From positions 1-64,000 of the forward strand of contig NZ_JAGPOX010000016.1 in the NCBI RefSeq assembly GCF_019038435.1: a DNA stretch of 64,000 nt. The letters are read 5' to 3'. The first letter of the stretch is position 1. Each line of letters opens with the position of its first letter. A program made the position numbers and the translations under genes. The notes below the pieces were generated by a model that did not search any database, was not told the DNA's origin, and saw nothing but the letters and a program-made list of their open reading frames with translations. Positions 1 to 8,153 of the stretch are shown here, one piece after another. This DNA comes from Nocardia alni (lineage in GTDB: Bacteria; Actinomycetota; Actinomycetes; Mycobacteriales; Mycobacteriaceae).

Positions 1-2628
1 CTGCCCGCCCAGCCGGACCTCACTGCGGAAGAACAGGACTTCCGAGTCGGCGCAATACAGCCTCCGGGGCTTACCAAGCACTATCTGCATCCGGACGGCC
101 GTTACGTGGATATCGTGATTACCGCACCGGACGGCACCGCTGTCCCGTTACGGCTCATGCCGGGCGAGCAGTACGAACTCGGCAAGGCCGCAGGGGCATT
201 ACTGGAAGGTGTCGCGAGCGAACGTGTTTCCTGGCGTCACGCCACGATCAAGGTGGATTCGGCCGGGCACGTCCTCCTGCGGGACAACGGTTCGCTGAAC
301 GGCACTTTCGTCGACGGCAAGCAGCTGGCCGCCGATGAGTGGGCCCGGATTTACGACGGCCAGACCGTCATGCTCGGGCGTGAGTTCGAGATCGGAGTCC
401 GGTTCGCACGGCAGATGACCGAACTACGACTCTTCGGTGACGGCGGAGAAGTGTTGCAGCTGTACCGCGGTCATTTCATCGACGTCGGCCGGAGCTTGGT
501 GCCGGTCGATGCACCGGGCTGGAACAGTGTCTCGGCCAACCATGTGAAGATCGGCATGGACGATGACGGCCAGATGTGGATCGAAGATATCGGTTCGCTG
601 AACCACACTGAGGTGAACGGCGTCGTGCTGGCCCCGGGAGTGCGATCCCCACTGCGGCCCATGGATTCGCTGGTGTTGGGCGGCTATCGCGGCGTGGCGC
701 AATTCCTCCCGCCCGATGCGGTATTCGATGCGCAGCCGGTTGAGGTGAAGATCGGTGGCGGTCGGGGAGTGTCCGCCGTGCGACTCGCGCCCGGCCAATC
801 GATCCCCATCGGCACCGCCTCTGACTCCCCCTTCGCGCCGCAATTGTCCCGAGCTATCGGAGTTGCCCCGCAGCACGCGAGGATAGGGCTCGATCCTGAT
901 GGGCGGCTGTGGGTATCCGATGTTGCGGGGTCGCCGGGGGTATGGGTCAACGGCGATCGCATCGCGTCCGATCGGAAGGTCACCCTGACCGAGGGGGACG
1001 TACTGGGGCTCGGGCCGAATTACAGTGGTCCCGTCTATCTCGATGACGAGGCGAATAGCGAACCATCGGTTGTGGCGCTGCATTTCGAAAACAGTCGGAG
1101 GCGGCCGATCGAGTTGACGCCGGGCAGTCACACATCCATCGATTACGGCGATTTGAATATGCACGTGAGGGTCCTTGACCCGGCTGCAGTGCCACGCAAT
1201 ATCGTGCACATCGGACGCGATCTCGACGGCCGCGTCTGGGTGCACGATCCGAATCCAGCCAGCTGGAATAGGGTATACGTTGGCGGTGAGCAGGTCCCAC
1301 CGGATCAGAAGCGATACGTATATCCTGGTGAGGCGGTACGTTTCGGCGAAGTGCGCGCACATCTGGATGCCGGTCCCGAACAACCGCTGACCGTGCGGCT
1401 GTCCGACGATGAGAGTGTCGCGCCGTTATCGCTACACCGGGGCGAGCGGGTAGTGATCGGTCGCGACCCGGATTCGCCGATGTCATCGCATTTCGCGAGC
1501 GATAACAGCGTTTCGCGACGCCATGCCGAAATCTATCGCGACGAGTCCGGCGACCTGTGGCTGATCGATACGCACTCGAAGCGGGGAACCTGGGTAGAGA
1601 ACCACAGGGTCGACCCGGAAGAATCCGGGGTGCGATTGCAGCCGGGTGATCGGATTCGGCTCGGCAAGTGGGTGGGCGCGGCCCAATTCACTGATCGATA
1701 CCACAGTGCGGCAGAAAAATCCGTACCGGTAAATCTGAACGGCGCGGCGGGTACGGCGTCATTTACGCTCGTACGGGGCGGCGAGCCGATGGAACTCGGT
1801 CGAGCGAGTCGCGATCTACCGCCTGGCCTCGCCGAACTCAAGCACATATCCAATGCACATCTGAGCATAGGTGCCCACCCGTCGGGACGTGTGTGGATAC
1901 GTGATGAGCACTCGAAGAACCGAACGTTCGTGAATGGGATCGCGATAACGGCCGGCGTCAAGCACACGCTGAATCCTGGAGATACTGTCAGGTTGGCAAC
2001 CGAGGGAAATGATTTCACCGTGGCCTTCCCGCCTCCCGACGGTGGCCCGTTCATCAGTCTCCTCGACCGCACGCCGGAAACCCTGGCCGCCGTCGCCGAT
2101 ATCGGGTTCCTGCCGCATGGCATCTACGAGCGAGTCGTGGACCATCTGAACGCTATGCCGGAGGGTGGGATCATCATCGGTAAGAAGCGAATCGCCGAGC
2201 ATCCCGGTCTGGAGCGCCTCGTTCGCGAGAATCCACATGGTCCGAATGACCGAGTCGCCTGGAACAACGTCGCGGGCCTGTACTCGGGCGGTCCGCGGCG
2301 GTTGTACGTCGATACTCGCATGCGGTCGGGTTTCGAGCCCCATCAGATTCTGGTCATGCACGAATTCGGGCATGCCGCGGATGCCGCATACGGAACCGGC
2401 GGTCGCTGGCTCAGCAGCGGGCAGGAATGGCAGGATCTACACACGAGATTGATCGAAAAGGTCGGCGGTAAGGTCAGGTGGCGCCACTATTACGACGTGC
2501 CGGTCGAATCGTTCGCGGAGGCATTCGCGGCCTGGGTGGTCGGTCTCAAACAGTTGCGAAAGTTCACGTTGGGCAACAAGGAGATCGCCGAGGAATTGAA
2601 GGAGTATTTTGACCGAGTATTCGGCTGA
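1..2628 (+). CDS. Six-FHA-domain protein with C-terminal HExxH metallopeptidase domain (5' partial)
   Basis: The reading frame is open from base 1 with no stop, so the gene probably starts upstream of the window; the first internal start is GTG at 106, which would give 840 residues. Counted from that GTG, six FHA-like modules follow one another at about residues 16-100, 118-202, 225-313, 325-423, 430-530 and 556-643. The fifth is the most canonical, with SVSRRHAEI followed by a GTWV loop. The C-terminal part (about 650-840) has HEFGHAADA, a HExxH zinc site, and a downstream VESFAEAFA that could supply the third ligand Glu. This arrangement is known from anthrax-lethal-factor-like and related zincin toxin domains; the assignment here is from the motif. 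FHA domains bind phosphothreonine peptides. The neighbours form an ESX locus, so a substrate or effector role is possible but inferred. Base composition looks somewhat lower in GC than the genes that follow. Confidence 0.8.
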   Translation: MPAQPDLTAEEQDFRVGAIQPPGLTKHYLHPDGRYVDIVITAPDGTAVPLRLMPGEQYELGKAAGALLEGVASERVSWRHATIKVDSAGHVLLRDNGSLNGTFVDGKQLAADEWARIYDGQTVMLGREFEIGVRFARQMTELRLFGDGGEVLQLYRGHFIDVGRSLVPVDAPGWNSVSANHVKIGMDDDGQMWIEDIGSLNHTEVNGVVLAPGVRSPLRPMDSLVLGGYRGVAQFLPPDAVFDAQPVEVKIGGGRGVSAVRLAPGQSIPIGTASDSPFAPQLSRAIGVAPQHARIGLDPDGRLWVSDVAGSPGVWVNGDRIASDRKVTLTEGDVLGLGPNYSGPVYLDDEANSEPSVVALHFENSRRRPIELTPGSHTSIDYGDLNMHVRVLDPAAVPRNIVHIGRDLDGRVWVHDPNPASWNRVYVGGEQVPPDQKRYVYPGEAVRFGEVRAHLDAGPEQPLTVRLSDDESVAPLSLHRGERVVIGRDPDSPMSSHFASDNSVSRRHAEIYRDESGDLWLIDTHSKRGTWVENHRVDPEESGVRLQPGDRIRLGKWVGAAQFTDRYHSAAEKSVPVNLNGAAGTASFTLVRGGEPMELGRASRDLPPGLAELKHISNAHLSIGAHPSGRVWIRDEHSKNRTFVNGIAITAGVKHTLNPGDTVRLATEGNDFTVAFPPPDGGPFISLLDRTPETLAAVADIGFLPHGIYERVVDHLNAMPEGGIIIGKKRIAEHPGLERLVRENPHGPNDRVAWNNVAGLYSGGPRRLYVDTRMRSGFEPHQILVMHEFGHAADAAYGTGGRWLSSGQEWQDLHTRLIEKVGGKVRWRHYYDVPVESFAEAFAAWVVGLKQLRKFTLGNKEIAEELKEYFDRVFG

Positions 2629-2878
2629 CCACGGTTTGCCCATGATGGCCTTGGACGGCGTCACCATCATCCGGCGGCTGGGTGGTGGATCGGACGCCGG
2701 ACTCTTCGATGGTTACGAGGAAATCTCTCCAGGTGATCCGGGCTACGACGAGCTACTTCCAACCGCACGCGAGAATCCGATCAGGGACGAGGAGCCGGAG
2801 CGTCCGGTCGATCCGCTCACCATGGCCCAGGTCCTGCGCGACGCGGGCCTGGATTCACTGGACGTCGAGGATTCCTGA
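2609..2878 (+). CDS. Small acidic hypothetical protein, overlaps the metallopeptidase gene
   Basis: An 89-residue acidic protein starts at TTG 2609 and overlaps the 3' end of the FHA-metallopeptidase gene by 20 bases. An AAGGAG ribosome binding site at 2599-2604 sits five bases before the TTG and fixes the start. There is no signal peptide, no membrane segment and no recognised domain. The C-terminal part, with MAQVLRDAGLDS, looks helical. Tight translational coupling to a putative toxin-like enzyme makes a partner or immunity role imaginable, but nothing in the sequence proves it. Confidence 0.65.
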   Translation: MTEYSADHGLPMMALDGVTIIRRLGGGSDAGLFDGYEEISPGDPGYDELLPTARENPIRDEEPERPVDPLTMAQVLRDAGLDSLDVEDS

Positions 2879-3202
2879 CACAACAGGATCGGGCCCGGTC
2901 ACGAGGAGTTCGTCTCCTACAGGCGAGCACTCCCAGGGGCGGGAAGTTCGCGCGGGCGGGAGATCATTGCGGCGGAGGTAAGTCTCCGTGAGGCATCGGT
3001 CGAGGGTGCGATTCACGGTGCCTGGACGAGGTGAGGTACGGCAGATGTCGGTCCCCGAGTGGCGAATCATTGCGGGAGAGGCTGTCTCACGATCGGGCGG
3101 CATCGCGGGGCGGACTTCCCACCACCGACGAGATCGCGACGGCCGACTAGGTTGCGGAGTCCAACTACGACTACGCGCCGCACCATTGGCAGGGGGATCG
3201 GT
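2879..3202 (+). pseudogene. Gene-free stretch with coding-like fragments, possible gene remnant
   Basis: No intact gene is seen in these 324 bases. Protein-like fragments occur in sequence in three different frames: EIIAAEVSLREASVEGAIHGAW (about 2960-3025, same frame as the preceding gene), then VPEWRIIAGEAVSRSGGIAG (about 3052-3111), then LPTTDEIATAD, a TAG stop, and VAESNYDYAPHHWQGDRYE ending just past the next start codon. Each hand-over is consistent with a frameshift, as in a decayed gene of roughly 100 codons. It could equally be chance coding bias in high-GC DNA. Confidence 0.2.
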
Positions 3203-3574
3203 ATGAGTGATCTCGATCAGGCGCTCACGCGGTTGCGAACGCACTCCGAGCGCTTGCATATGCTCAGCGATCGGTTGCGGGCGATCCGCGCGCAGGAATC
3301 CTCACCGGACGGCGAGATCGAGATCGTGGTCGACGGCGAGGGGACGCCGATCGAACTGCGGTTGCGCGCCACGGTTTCACGGATGTCTCCCAAGGAGTTC
3401 GAGCGGGTGCTGGTCGCCACGGCCGAGCGCGCGGCGCGCCGCGCCTTCGGCGAGCACGGTCAGCTGATCGCCGAATTCAACGGCACGGCTCCCGAACTCG
3501 TGGACAGCGACGACGAGAGCGCCGAATCAACAGCCGCCCGGAACGATCGGGTCGCGGCGGAGCGGAGGGCCTGA
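3203..3574 (+). CDS. YbaB/EbfC-like protein of the ESX locus
   Basis: A 123-residue protein. ATG 3203 was chosen because AGGGGG at 3191-3196 sits six bases upstream; the same frame is open further upstream but without a start signal or typical composition. An N-terminal helix (residues 1-35) is followed by a central strand region with GEIEIVVDGEGTPIELRL and a further helix, the pattern of YbaB/EbfC nucleoid-associated proteins. YbaB-like proteins occur in ESX loci (EspL in mycobacterial ESX-1), usually beside Esp-type substrates, as here. The C-terminal tail is acidic, then arginine-rich. It ends one base before the next gene, so the two are co-transcribed. Confidence 0.7.
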   Translation: MSDLDQALTRLRTHSERLHMLSDRLRAIRAQESSPDGEIEIVVDGEGTPIELRLRATVSRMSPKEFERVLVATAERAARRAFGEHGQLIAEFNGTAPELVDSDDESAESTAARNDRVAAERRA

Positions 3575-4255
3575 ATGGGACAGGTAACGATGATTCCCGA
3601 CCTACTGCGCGGATTCGGGGATATCAACGCCACTCAGTCGGCGATGGTGACCACTGCCGGCACGGTTGATCAAGCCGCGACGATCGCAGCGGCGACATCG
3701 GTTTTCGGGCCGATCGGCACGGAGTTCCTGGCGGCCTTCGCCGTCGCCCAGGCCAATCATTCCCGGTCGGTGGCACAGCTGGCTGCGGTACACGCGGCCA
3801 CGGCCGCGACCGCTCAGACGGCGGCGACCAGCTATGACTCGACCGAGGCTCAGTCGGCCACGTCGTTTCTCAGCGAGGCTGTTCAGGGTGCTTCGAGCGT
3901 GCTGACCAGTGCGGCGGGTGCGGCCGGTTCCGCTGCGACAACACAACTTCAGAAGGCGACACCGACGGCCGCTCCGGCCGATTCCGCGACGCCGCCCGAG
4001 TCCGAACAGGTCGACGCGCACGGTGACGCGGGCGCGGTGACCGAGCCGCCCCCCGCCGCGGCCGGAGCGGGTGTGGCAGGAACGGGCGCCCTGGGAGCGA
4101 ATGCGGCCGGAGTCGGTTCGGCGCAGTCGAGTTCGTTCCCCGCGGCATCGCTGTCGCCGCGCTCGGCAGCCGCGGGCTCGGCCGTACCGGCAGCGAGTGT
4201 CACTCCGGTCGCCGACACCGAGGAGTCCACCGCGGCCCAGGTGGAGATCGCATGA
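3575..4255 (+). CDS. EspC-like type VII secretion substrate
   Basis: This 226-residue protein starts at ATG 3575 directly after the YbaB-like stop. Residues 1-95 form two Ala-rich helices in the pattern of EspC/type VII secretion-target proteins (DLLRGFGDINATQSAM, then AQANHSRSVAQLAAVH). The remaining 130 residues are low-complexity Ala/Gly/Ser/Pro and probably disordered. There is no classical signal peptide, as expected for ESX cargo. Its stop overlaps the start of the next gene by four bases (ATGA). Secretion through this locus is inferred from family and position. Confidence 0.6.
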   Translation: MGQVTMIPDLLRGFGDINATQSAMVTTAGTVDQAATIAAATSVFGPIGTEFLAAFAVAQANHSRSVAQLAAVHAATAATAQTAATSYDSTEAQSATSFLSEAVQGASSVLTSAAGAAGSAATTQLQKATPTAAPADSATPPESEQVDAHGDAGAVTEPPPAAAGAGVAGTGALGANAAGVGSAQSSSFPAASLSPRSAAAGSAVPAASVTPVADTEESTAAQVEIA

Positions 4256-5613
4256 CCGCGCCGGCGCCCCTGCCCGGAGCTGTGCAGAGCATCCTTGCCA
4301 ACAGCCCGGCCGCCCCGCTACTGCATCAGCCTGTGAATCAGGTACTGGCGAGCATGGGAATCCCTGCGCTGCCACAATTCCCGCCCCTACCACCGCTGCC
4401 CGGCCTGCCGCCGATCCCCGCACTCGATCCGGCCACACTGTTCAAGCCGATCACCGATATGGCCGGACATCTCGGCACCGGCAATCTGGCCTCGATGGGC
4501 TCGCTGGATCCCACCCAGTTCCTCTCCCAGCTGGTCACCGGCCTGACCGAGGTGATGTCGCTGGGCAGTACCGCGGTGGGCCTGCTGACATCACTGGAAG
4601 GCTCCGGCGCCGACGGTGCGACGACCAAGGCCGCGCAGACACAGACGAGTGCGACCGCGGTAGCGAGCCAAGCCACCGATATCTCCGCGCTGGTCGCCTC
4701 GGCGGCGACCGTCGTGCAGATTGCCAATGCCGAATTGGCTTCCATCGCAGCGCAATTGGCGCTCGAAGTGGGTGTTTCCGTTGGCATCCCCGGTGGCGCG
4801 GCGTATGCGGCGGGGGCCGCGGCGGAGGCCGCGGCGGAATCGGCTGCTGTGATCGCCCACGCCAAAGCCGAACTGGCCGTGCTTACCACGCAGATAACAG
4901 CCGCGGGACAGCCGGTCACGGTCACCAATGCCCCCAACGCGACGACCGCCGCCACCTCATCGGTGTCGTCGGCCGGGACCGCCGCCGCATCTCGTGCCGC
5001 TACCGAGGCGAGCAGCGCATCCAGCTCATCCAGCGACGGCATGGAACAACTCGAGGAACTCGCCTCCCCGGCTATGGCGGTGGTGGGCATGGTGCCGACG
5101 GCCGTGCAGGCGGTGCAGCAGACCGGCACGGCCATAGCCCAGCAGCATCCGCTGCCCAGCGAGGCGTCACTGATGGCCGACCTTGGACTGTCCGGTGCAA
5201 CCGGTCTGGGTATAGGAGGCCCGGTGCTGGGTGCCGGTGGCCCGGATGTGAACGCCGCACTGCCGCTGCGGCCCGCGGTCGAGGCCGCGCCGGTGACGGA
5301 GACCGCGACCGCGGGCGCCGCGGCCGACCTCCCGACCGCCGCGGCCTCCGAGACCGCGGCGGTTGAGAGTGCCGCGGTCGCACCGGCCGCGAGCTCGCCG
5401 ATGTTGGCCTCGGGGGCAGGGCTGGCGGGCGTGGCCGGAGCACCGGCGGATACCGAGCTCGCCGACTATGCCGTCAAGGCACAACGTGGCGATGAGGTCG
5501 TCGGTGAATTGAACGGTATCGCAACGCCTGTCGTGGGCGGGGCGTCGGCAGACGCCACGGTCACCGACTCCGGCGATACGTCCGGTCCACCGGATAAGGC
5601 GCTGAGCCTGTGA
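4252..5613 (+). CDS. Ala/Pro-rich ESX-associated hypothetical protein
   Basis: A 453-residue protein starting at ATG 4252, inside the previous stop. Residues 1-65 are proline-rich (FPPLPPLPGLPPIP), residues 75-215 are Ala-rich helical with a Gly/Ala hydrophobic stretch near 175-200, and the C-terminal half is Ala/Thr/Ser low complexity. No enzymatic motif is visible. The composition resembles Esp-type secreted proteins of actinobacterial ESX loci (EspE/EspF style), and the position between an EspC-like protein and PE/PPE supports a substrate or accessory role. This is a family-level guess only. Confidence 0.5.
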   Translation: MTAPAPLPGAVQSILANSPAAPLLHQPVNQVLASMGIPALPQFPPLPPLPGLPPIPALDPATLFKPITDMAGHLGTGNLASMGSLDPTQFLSQLVTGLTEVMSLGSTAVGLLTSLEGSGADGATTKAAQTQTSATAVASQATDISALVASAATVVQIANAELASIAAQLALEVGVSVGIPGGAAYAAGAAAEAAAESAAVIAHAKAELAVLTTQITAAGQPVTVTNAPNATTAATSSVSSAGTAAASRAATEASSASSSSSDGMEQLEELASPAMAVVGMVPTAVQAVQQTGTAIAQQHPLPSEASLMADLGLSGATGLGIGGPVLGAGGPDVNAALPLRPAVEAAPVTETATAGAAADLPTAAASETAAVESAAVAPAASSPMLASGAGLAGVAGAPADTELADYAVKAQRGDEVVGELNGIATPVVGGASADATVTDSGDTSGPPDKALSL

Positions 5614-5665
5614 TCGAGCGTGTGCGCACGGCCGCGAAACGGCCGTATCCGGGTGAGGTCGGACC

Positions 5666-5965
5666 GTGAGCATGGACTTCGATGTCACCGGTGTGAGCAG
5701 GGTCGCCGAACGCCTGGACTCCCTGGCCGATCGGTTGGAAGACCTTCTACGACAAACGACTCCGGCGCTGACGGTGGTCCCCGCCGCCGCGGACGAGGTA
5801 TCGGCGCGGGCGGCGGGAACGTTGAACGAGGTTGCCCATGGCCACCGGACGACCTGTGCCGCGGGAACATACGAGCTCCGCAAATTGGCGGCCAATCTAC
5901 GCTGTCACGCCGGGGCGATCGATGCGACCGATCGGGCCAGCGCCATGTCGTTCTGGCAGCGATAG
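5666..5965 (+). CDS. PE-family protein
   Basis: A 99-residue protein. GTG 5666 is preferred because GAGG at 5655-5658 lies seven bases upstream; ATG 5672 is the alternative. It matches the size and two-helix plan of the PE domain and carries VVPAAADEVSARAAG, which closely matches the PE-family VVPAAADEVSA segment. The literal Pro-Glu pair near the N-terminus is missing. PE proteins pair with PPE proteins and are secreted as a heterodimer after EspG binds the PPE tip; PPE and EspG genes follow immediately. Confidence 0.7.
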   Translation: MSMDFDVTGVSRVAERLDSLADRLEDLLRQTTPALTVVPAAADEVSARAAGTLNEVAHGHRTTCAAGTYELRKLAANLRCHAGAIDATDRASAMSFWQR

Positions 5966-5977
5966 GACGCGGCGGCG

Positions 5978-6592
5978 ATGACAGGATCGGACGAGAGCGG
6001 ATTCACCGGACGGGTGTGGGAGGCTGTGCCCGCCGCCCGTTTGGCCGCCGAACTCACCACCGGCCCCGGCGTCGCGCCGATGGCCGAAGCCGGGGTGGCG
6101 TTCGGGCAATTGGCCACCGGATTGGACGAGGCGACAACGGAATTACGTGCCGCCCTCATCGTGCTGGGGCAAGTCTGGCGGTCACCCAGCGGTGAAGCGG
6201 TGGTGCAGCGGGCGGGTGCGCTGGCGAATTGGTTCGAGGACACCGCGCGCACGGTGGGCGAGACGGGGCGCCGCGCGGCCGCACAGGCGGCGGCCTACGA
6301 GGCGGCGGCACTGGCCATGCCCGGCGCGGACGAGCGAGCCGTGCTCCATGCACTGAATACGGCTCTGACACCTGGCGCCGTTCCCGGTAGCGCGCTGATC
6401 GGCAGCGCCGCCGATCTGGAGGACCGGGCCCATACGATCGGATCGCTCGCGGCCGAGGCGATGCGTGGATACGAGACCGCCACCACACCGCTGGCCCAGC
6501 CCTGGCCGCAACAATCCCCTCCGGTGCTGAGCACCGAGGCGGCGCTGCGCGGTGAGCGAGCCCTGGGCGGCGACAGGGAGAACGCCTCATGA
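5978..6592 (+). CDS. Divergent PPE-like protein
   Basis: A 204-residue protein that keeps PPE-domain landmarks: an N-terminal VPAARLAAELTTGPG where mycobacterial PPE proteins have PPEVNSARMYAGPG, the helix-turn WRSPSGEAVVQRA matching the W-x-G-P-S-A region, and the A-rich AAAQAAAYEAAALAMP helix. The Pro-Pro-Glu motif itself is absent. The domain is followed by only about 50 residues with no long repeat tail. It lies 12 bases after PE and overlaps EspG by four bases (ATGA), consistent with a PE-PPE-EspG export set. Confidence 0.65.
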   Translation: MTGSDESGFTGRVWEAVPAARLAAELTTGPGVAPMAEAGVAFGQLATGLDEATTELRAALIVLGQVWRSPSGEAVVQRAGALANWFEDTARTVGETGRRAAAQAAAYEAAALAMPGADERAVLHALNTALTPGAVPGSALIGSAADLEDRAHTIGSLAAEAMRGYETATTPLAQPWPQQSPPVLSTEAALRGERALGGDRENAS

Positions 6593-7377
6593 TCCGGCTG
6601 AGCAACGACGAATTTCTCGCCGTGGCAGCGCTTCTCGGCGTTCGAGAGTTTCCCGTGGCGCTCGCGGTCGGACCTCGGCAGGATACCGCCGAGGCATTGC
6701 TCGACGCACGCCGTGTGGCTTTGAGGGGATTGGGCGCGGCCGGAGTGGTCGATGAATACGGCGATGTGGCAGCCGATCTCGCGGCCGTACTGCGGATTCT
6801 GGCTCGGCCCGATCGTCAGCTGGTGGCCAGAATCGTGGGCGTGCACGGGGTCCGGCGCGTCTGCGTGGTCCGCCGCGCCGCCGAGCATGCGCTGGTCATC
6901 CGCGACAGCGAGGCCCTGGAGGTGAGTACCGTCTGGGCGGACGAGAGTCCGGCCTCGTTGGCTCGGGTGCTGTGCCGTGGGCTGCCATCCTGCCCGCCCG
7001 CCGTGATCGCGGCCTTCGGCGCGCCTTCCCGGTTGCTCGCCCAGCGTCTGGACGAGGCCACAGGATCCGTCGACTTCACCGATATCGCCTATGGTTGCGG
7101 CGTCGTCGAGCGTGATGCGGTCGAATTCGGTCGCATCATGGCGAGCTGTCGGATGCGGGCGGAGATACTCGCCTATCGGCACGAGGACGGCGTCGCGGCC
7201 CGTTCGGCGGGCGCGGCGGCGGTGTACGACAGCCAGTACGGCCGTATCATCGCCGGCCCGAGCTCGACCTCCGCCGGTGAGACGTGGTCCACCTTTGCGC
7301 CCGGCTCCGAACACCGTCTCGCACAGGCGATTGCGGGCATCATCGGCTCGTTGCCGGGAGGAAGGTGGATGCCGTAG
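6589..7377 (+). CDS. espG: EspG-family ESX chaperone
   Basis: A 262-residue soluble protein with the alternating strand/helix layout of EspG, the cytosolic chaperone that binds the tip of PPE proteins and delivers PE-PPE pairs to the ESX ATPase. Recognisable parts are the N-terminal LSNDEFLAVAALLGV, the central RRVCVVRRAAEHALVIRDSEALEV sheet, and the C-terminal EHRLAQAIAGIIGSLPGGRW helix. It is of normal length for the family. ATG 6589 overlaps the PPE stop. The adjacent PE and PPE are its likely clients. Confidence 0.75.
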   Translation: MIRLSNDEFLAVAALLGVREFPVALAVGPRQDTAEALLDARRVALRGLGAAGVVDEYGDVAADLAAVLRILARPDRQLVARIVGVHGVRRVCVVRRAAEHALVIRDSEALEVSTVWADESPASLARVLCRGLPSCPPAVIAAFGAPSRLLAQRLDEATGSVDFTDIAYGCGVVERDAVEFGRIMASCRMRAEILAYRHEDGVAARSAGAAAVYDSQYGRIIAGPSSTSAGETWSTFAPGSEHRLAQAIAGIIGSLPGGRWMP

Positions 7378-7448
7378 CGCGCTCAGCACATATCAGGAAC
7401 AAACCCGTTCGGATTACCGGACCAGACGACAATAGATAGGGAATAACA

Positions 7449-7751
7449 ATGAGCAGTTCCGGCTATACACAGGATGTCGACGGTGTATCGACAACGGCGG
7501 CGTCCGCATTGCGGACCATCGAAAGTATCAAGAGTCAGGTCGACAAGATCAACGGCTTGGTGACGGCGTCCGAACCTTACTGGACCGGGCCGGCGCAGGG
7601 CGCTGCGGTGTCCGCGTCACAGAATATCAATGCCAAGGCGGCGAAGATCGATCAGACCGCGAATGATCTTCTTTCCGCACTGAAAAAGGGAAATGAGACT
7701 CTCGCCACCAACGAGACGCACAGTACGAAATCTTTCCTCAACCTGGCCTGA
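7449..7751 (+). CDS. WXG100-type Esx secreted protein, first of the pair
   Basis: A 100-residue helical-hairpin protein with a central YWTGPA turn, the W-x-G hallmark of the WXG100 family, and no signal peptide. AGGGAAT precedes ATG 7449. WXG100 proteins leave the cell as heterodimers through the ESX channel. The next gene, 21 bases on, encodes a same-sized partner, and the pair sits just before eccB. The tail NETHSTKSFLNLA does not contain an obvious YxxxD signal. Confidence 0.8.
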   Translation: MSSSGYTQDVDGVSTTAASALRTIESIKSQVDKINGLVTASEPYWTGPAQGAAVSASQNINAKAAKIDQTANDLLSALKKGNETLATNETHSTKSFLNLA

Positions 7752-7772
7752 ATTTTTTTGAAAGGAATTTCG

Positions 7773-8063
7773 ATGGCAACGACAAAATATGTCTACGGCG
7801 AGCTGGAGGGCCTGATCAATCAGGTCAAGTCCCTCATGAGCGGCACGGTGCAGGATCAGGCGGATCTGTCGCGCCTCGCTGCGAATTCGTCCGGTGTGCT
7901 CTCCGGCGATGCCGGAACCAGCTTTCAGCAGAGTGTGCAGGTGCTGCTCAAGCAGTACGAATCCTTCAACGACTCGATGACGGGCTGGGTGTCCGCCGCG
8001 AATACCGCCATGCAGAACATCGCCGACACCGACAGCAGTGTCGGCAAAAGCCTGCGGGTCTAA
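7773..8063 (+). CDS. Esx-like secreted protein, second of the pair
   Basis: A 96-residue helical-hairpin protein. ATG 7773 is chosen over the upstream in-frame TTG 7758 because AAAGGA at 7761-7766 sits six bases before it. The turn region reads SGDAGTSFQQS, so the Trp of the W-x-G motif is replaced by D-x-G, as happens in the non-WXG partner of many Esx pairs. The C-terminal helix contains YESFND. It most likely dimerises with the preceding WXG100 protein for export. Confidence 0.75.
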   Translation: MATTKYVYGELEGLINQVKSLMSGTVQDQADLSRLAANSSGVLSGDAGTSFQQSVQVLLKQYESFNDSMTGWVSAANTAMQNIADTDSSVGKSLRV

Positions 8064-8153
8064 TTTGCTCGTCGAAGCTGCGGGTAGGGTGCCTGCCCGG
8101 ATGGGACGCACCCTGCCCGAACAGCTGAGCGCGATCGTTCCGGAAGGAAACCC

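Noticed and set aside
3602..4438. Long minus-strand reading frame opposite the EspC-like and Ala/Pro-rich genes
   Set aside because: It is the antisense frame of high-GC coding DNA: Arg/Gly-rich with no start signal, and the plus strand has coherent ESX genes.
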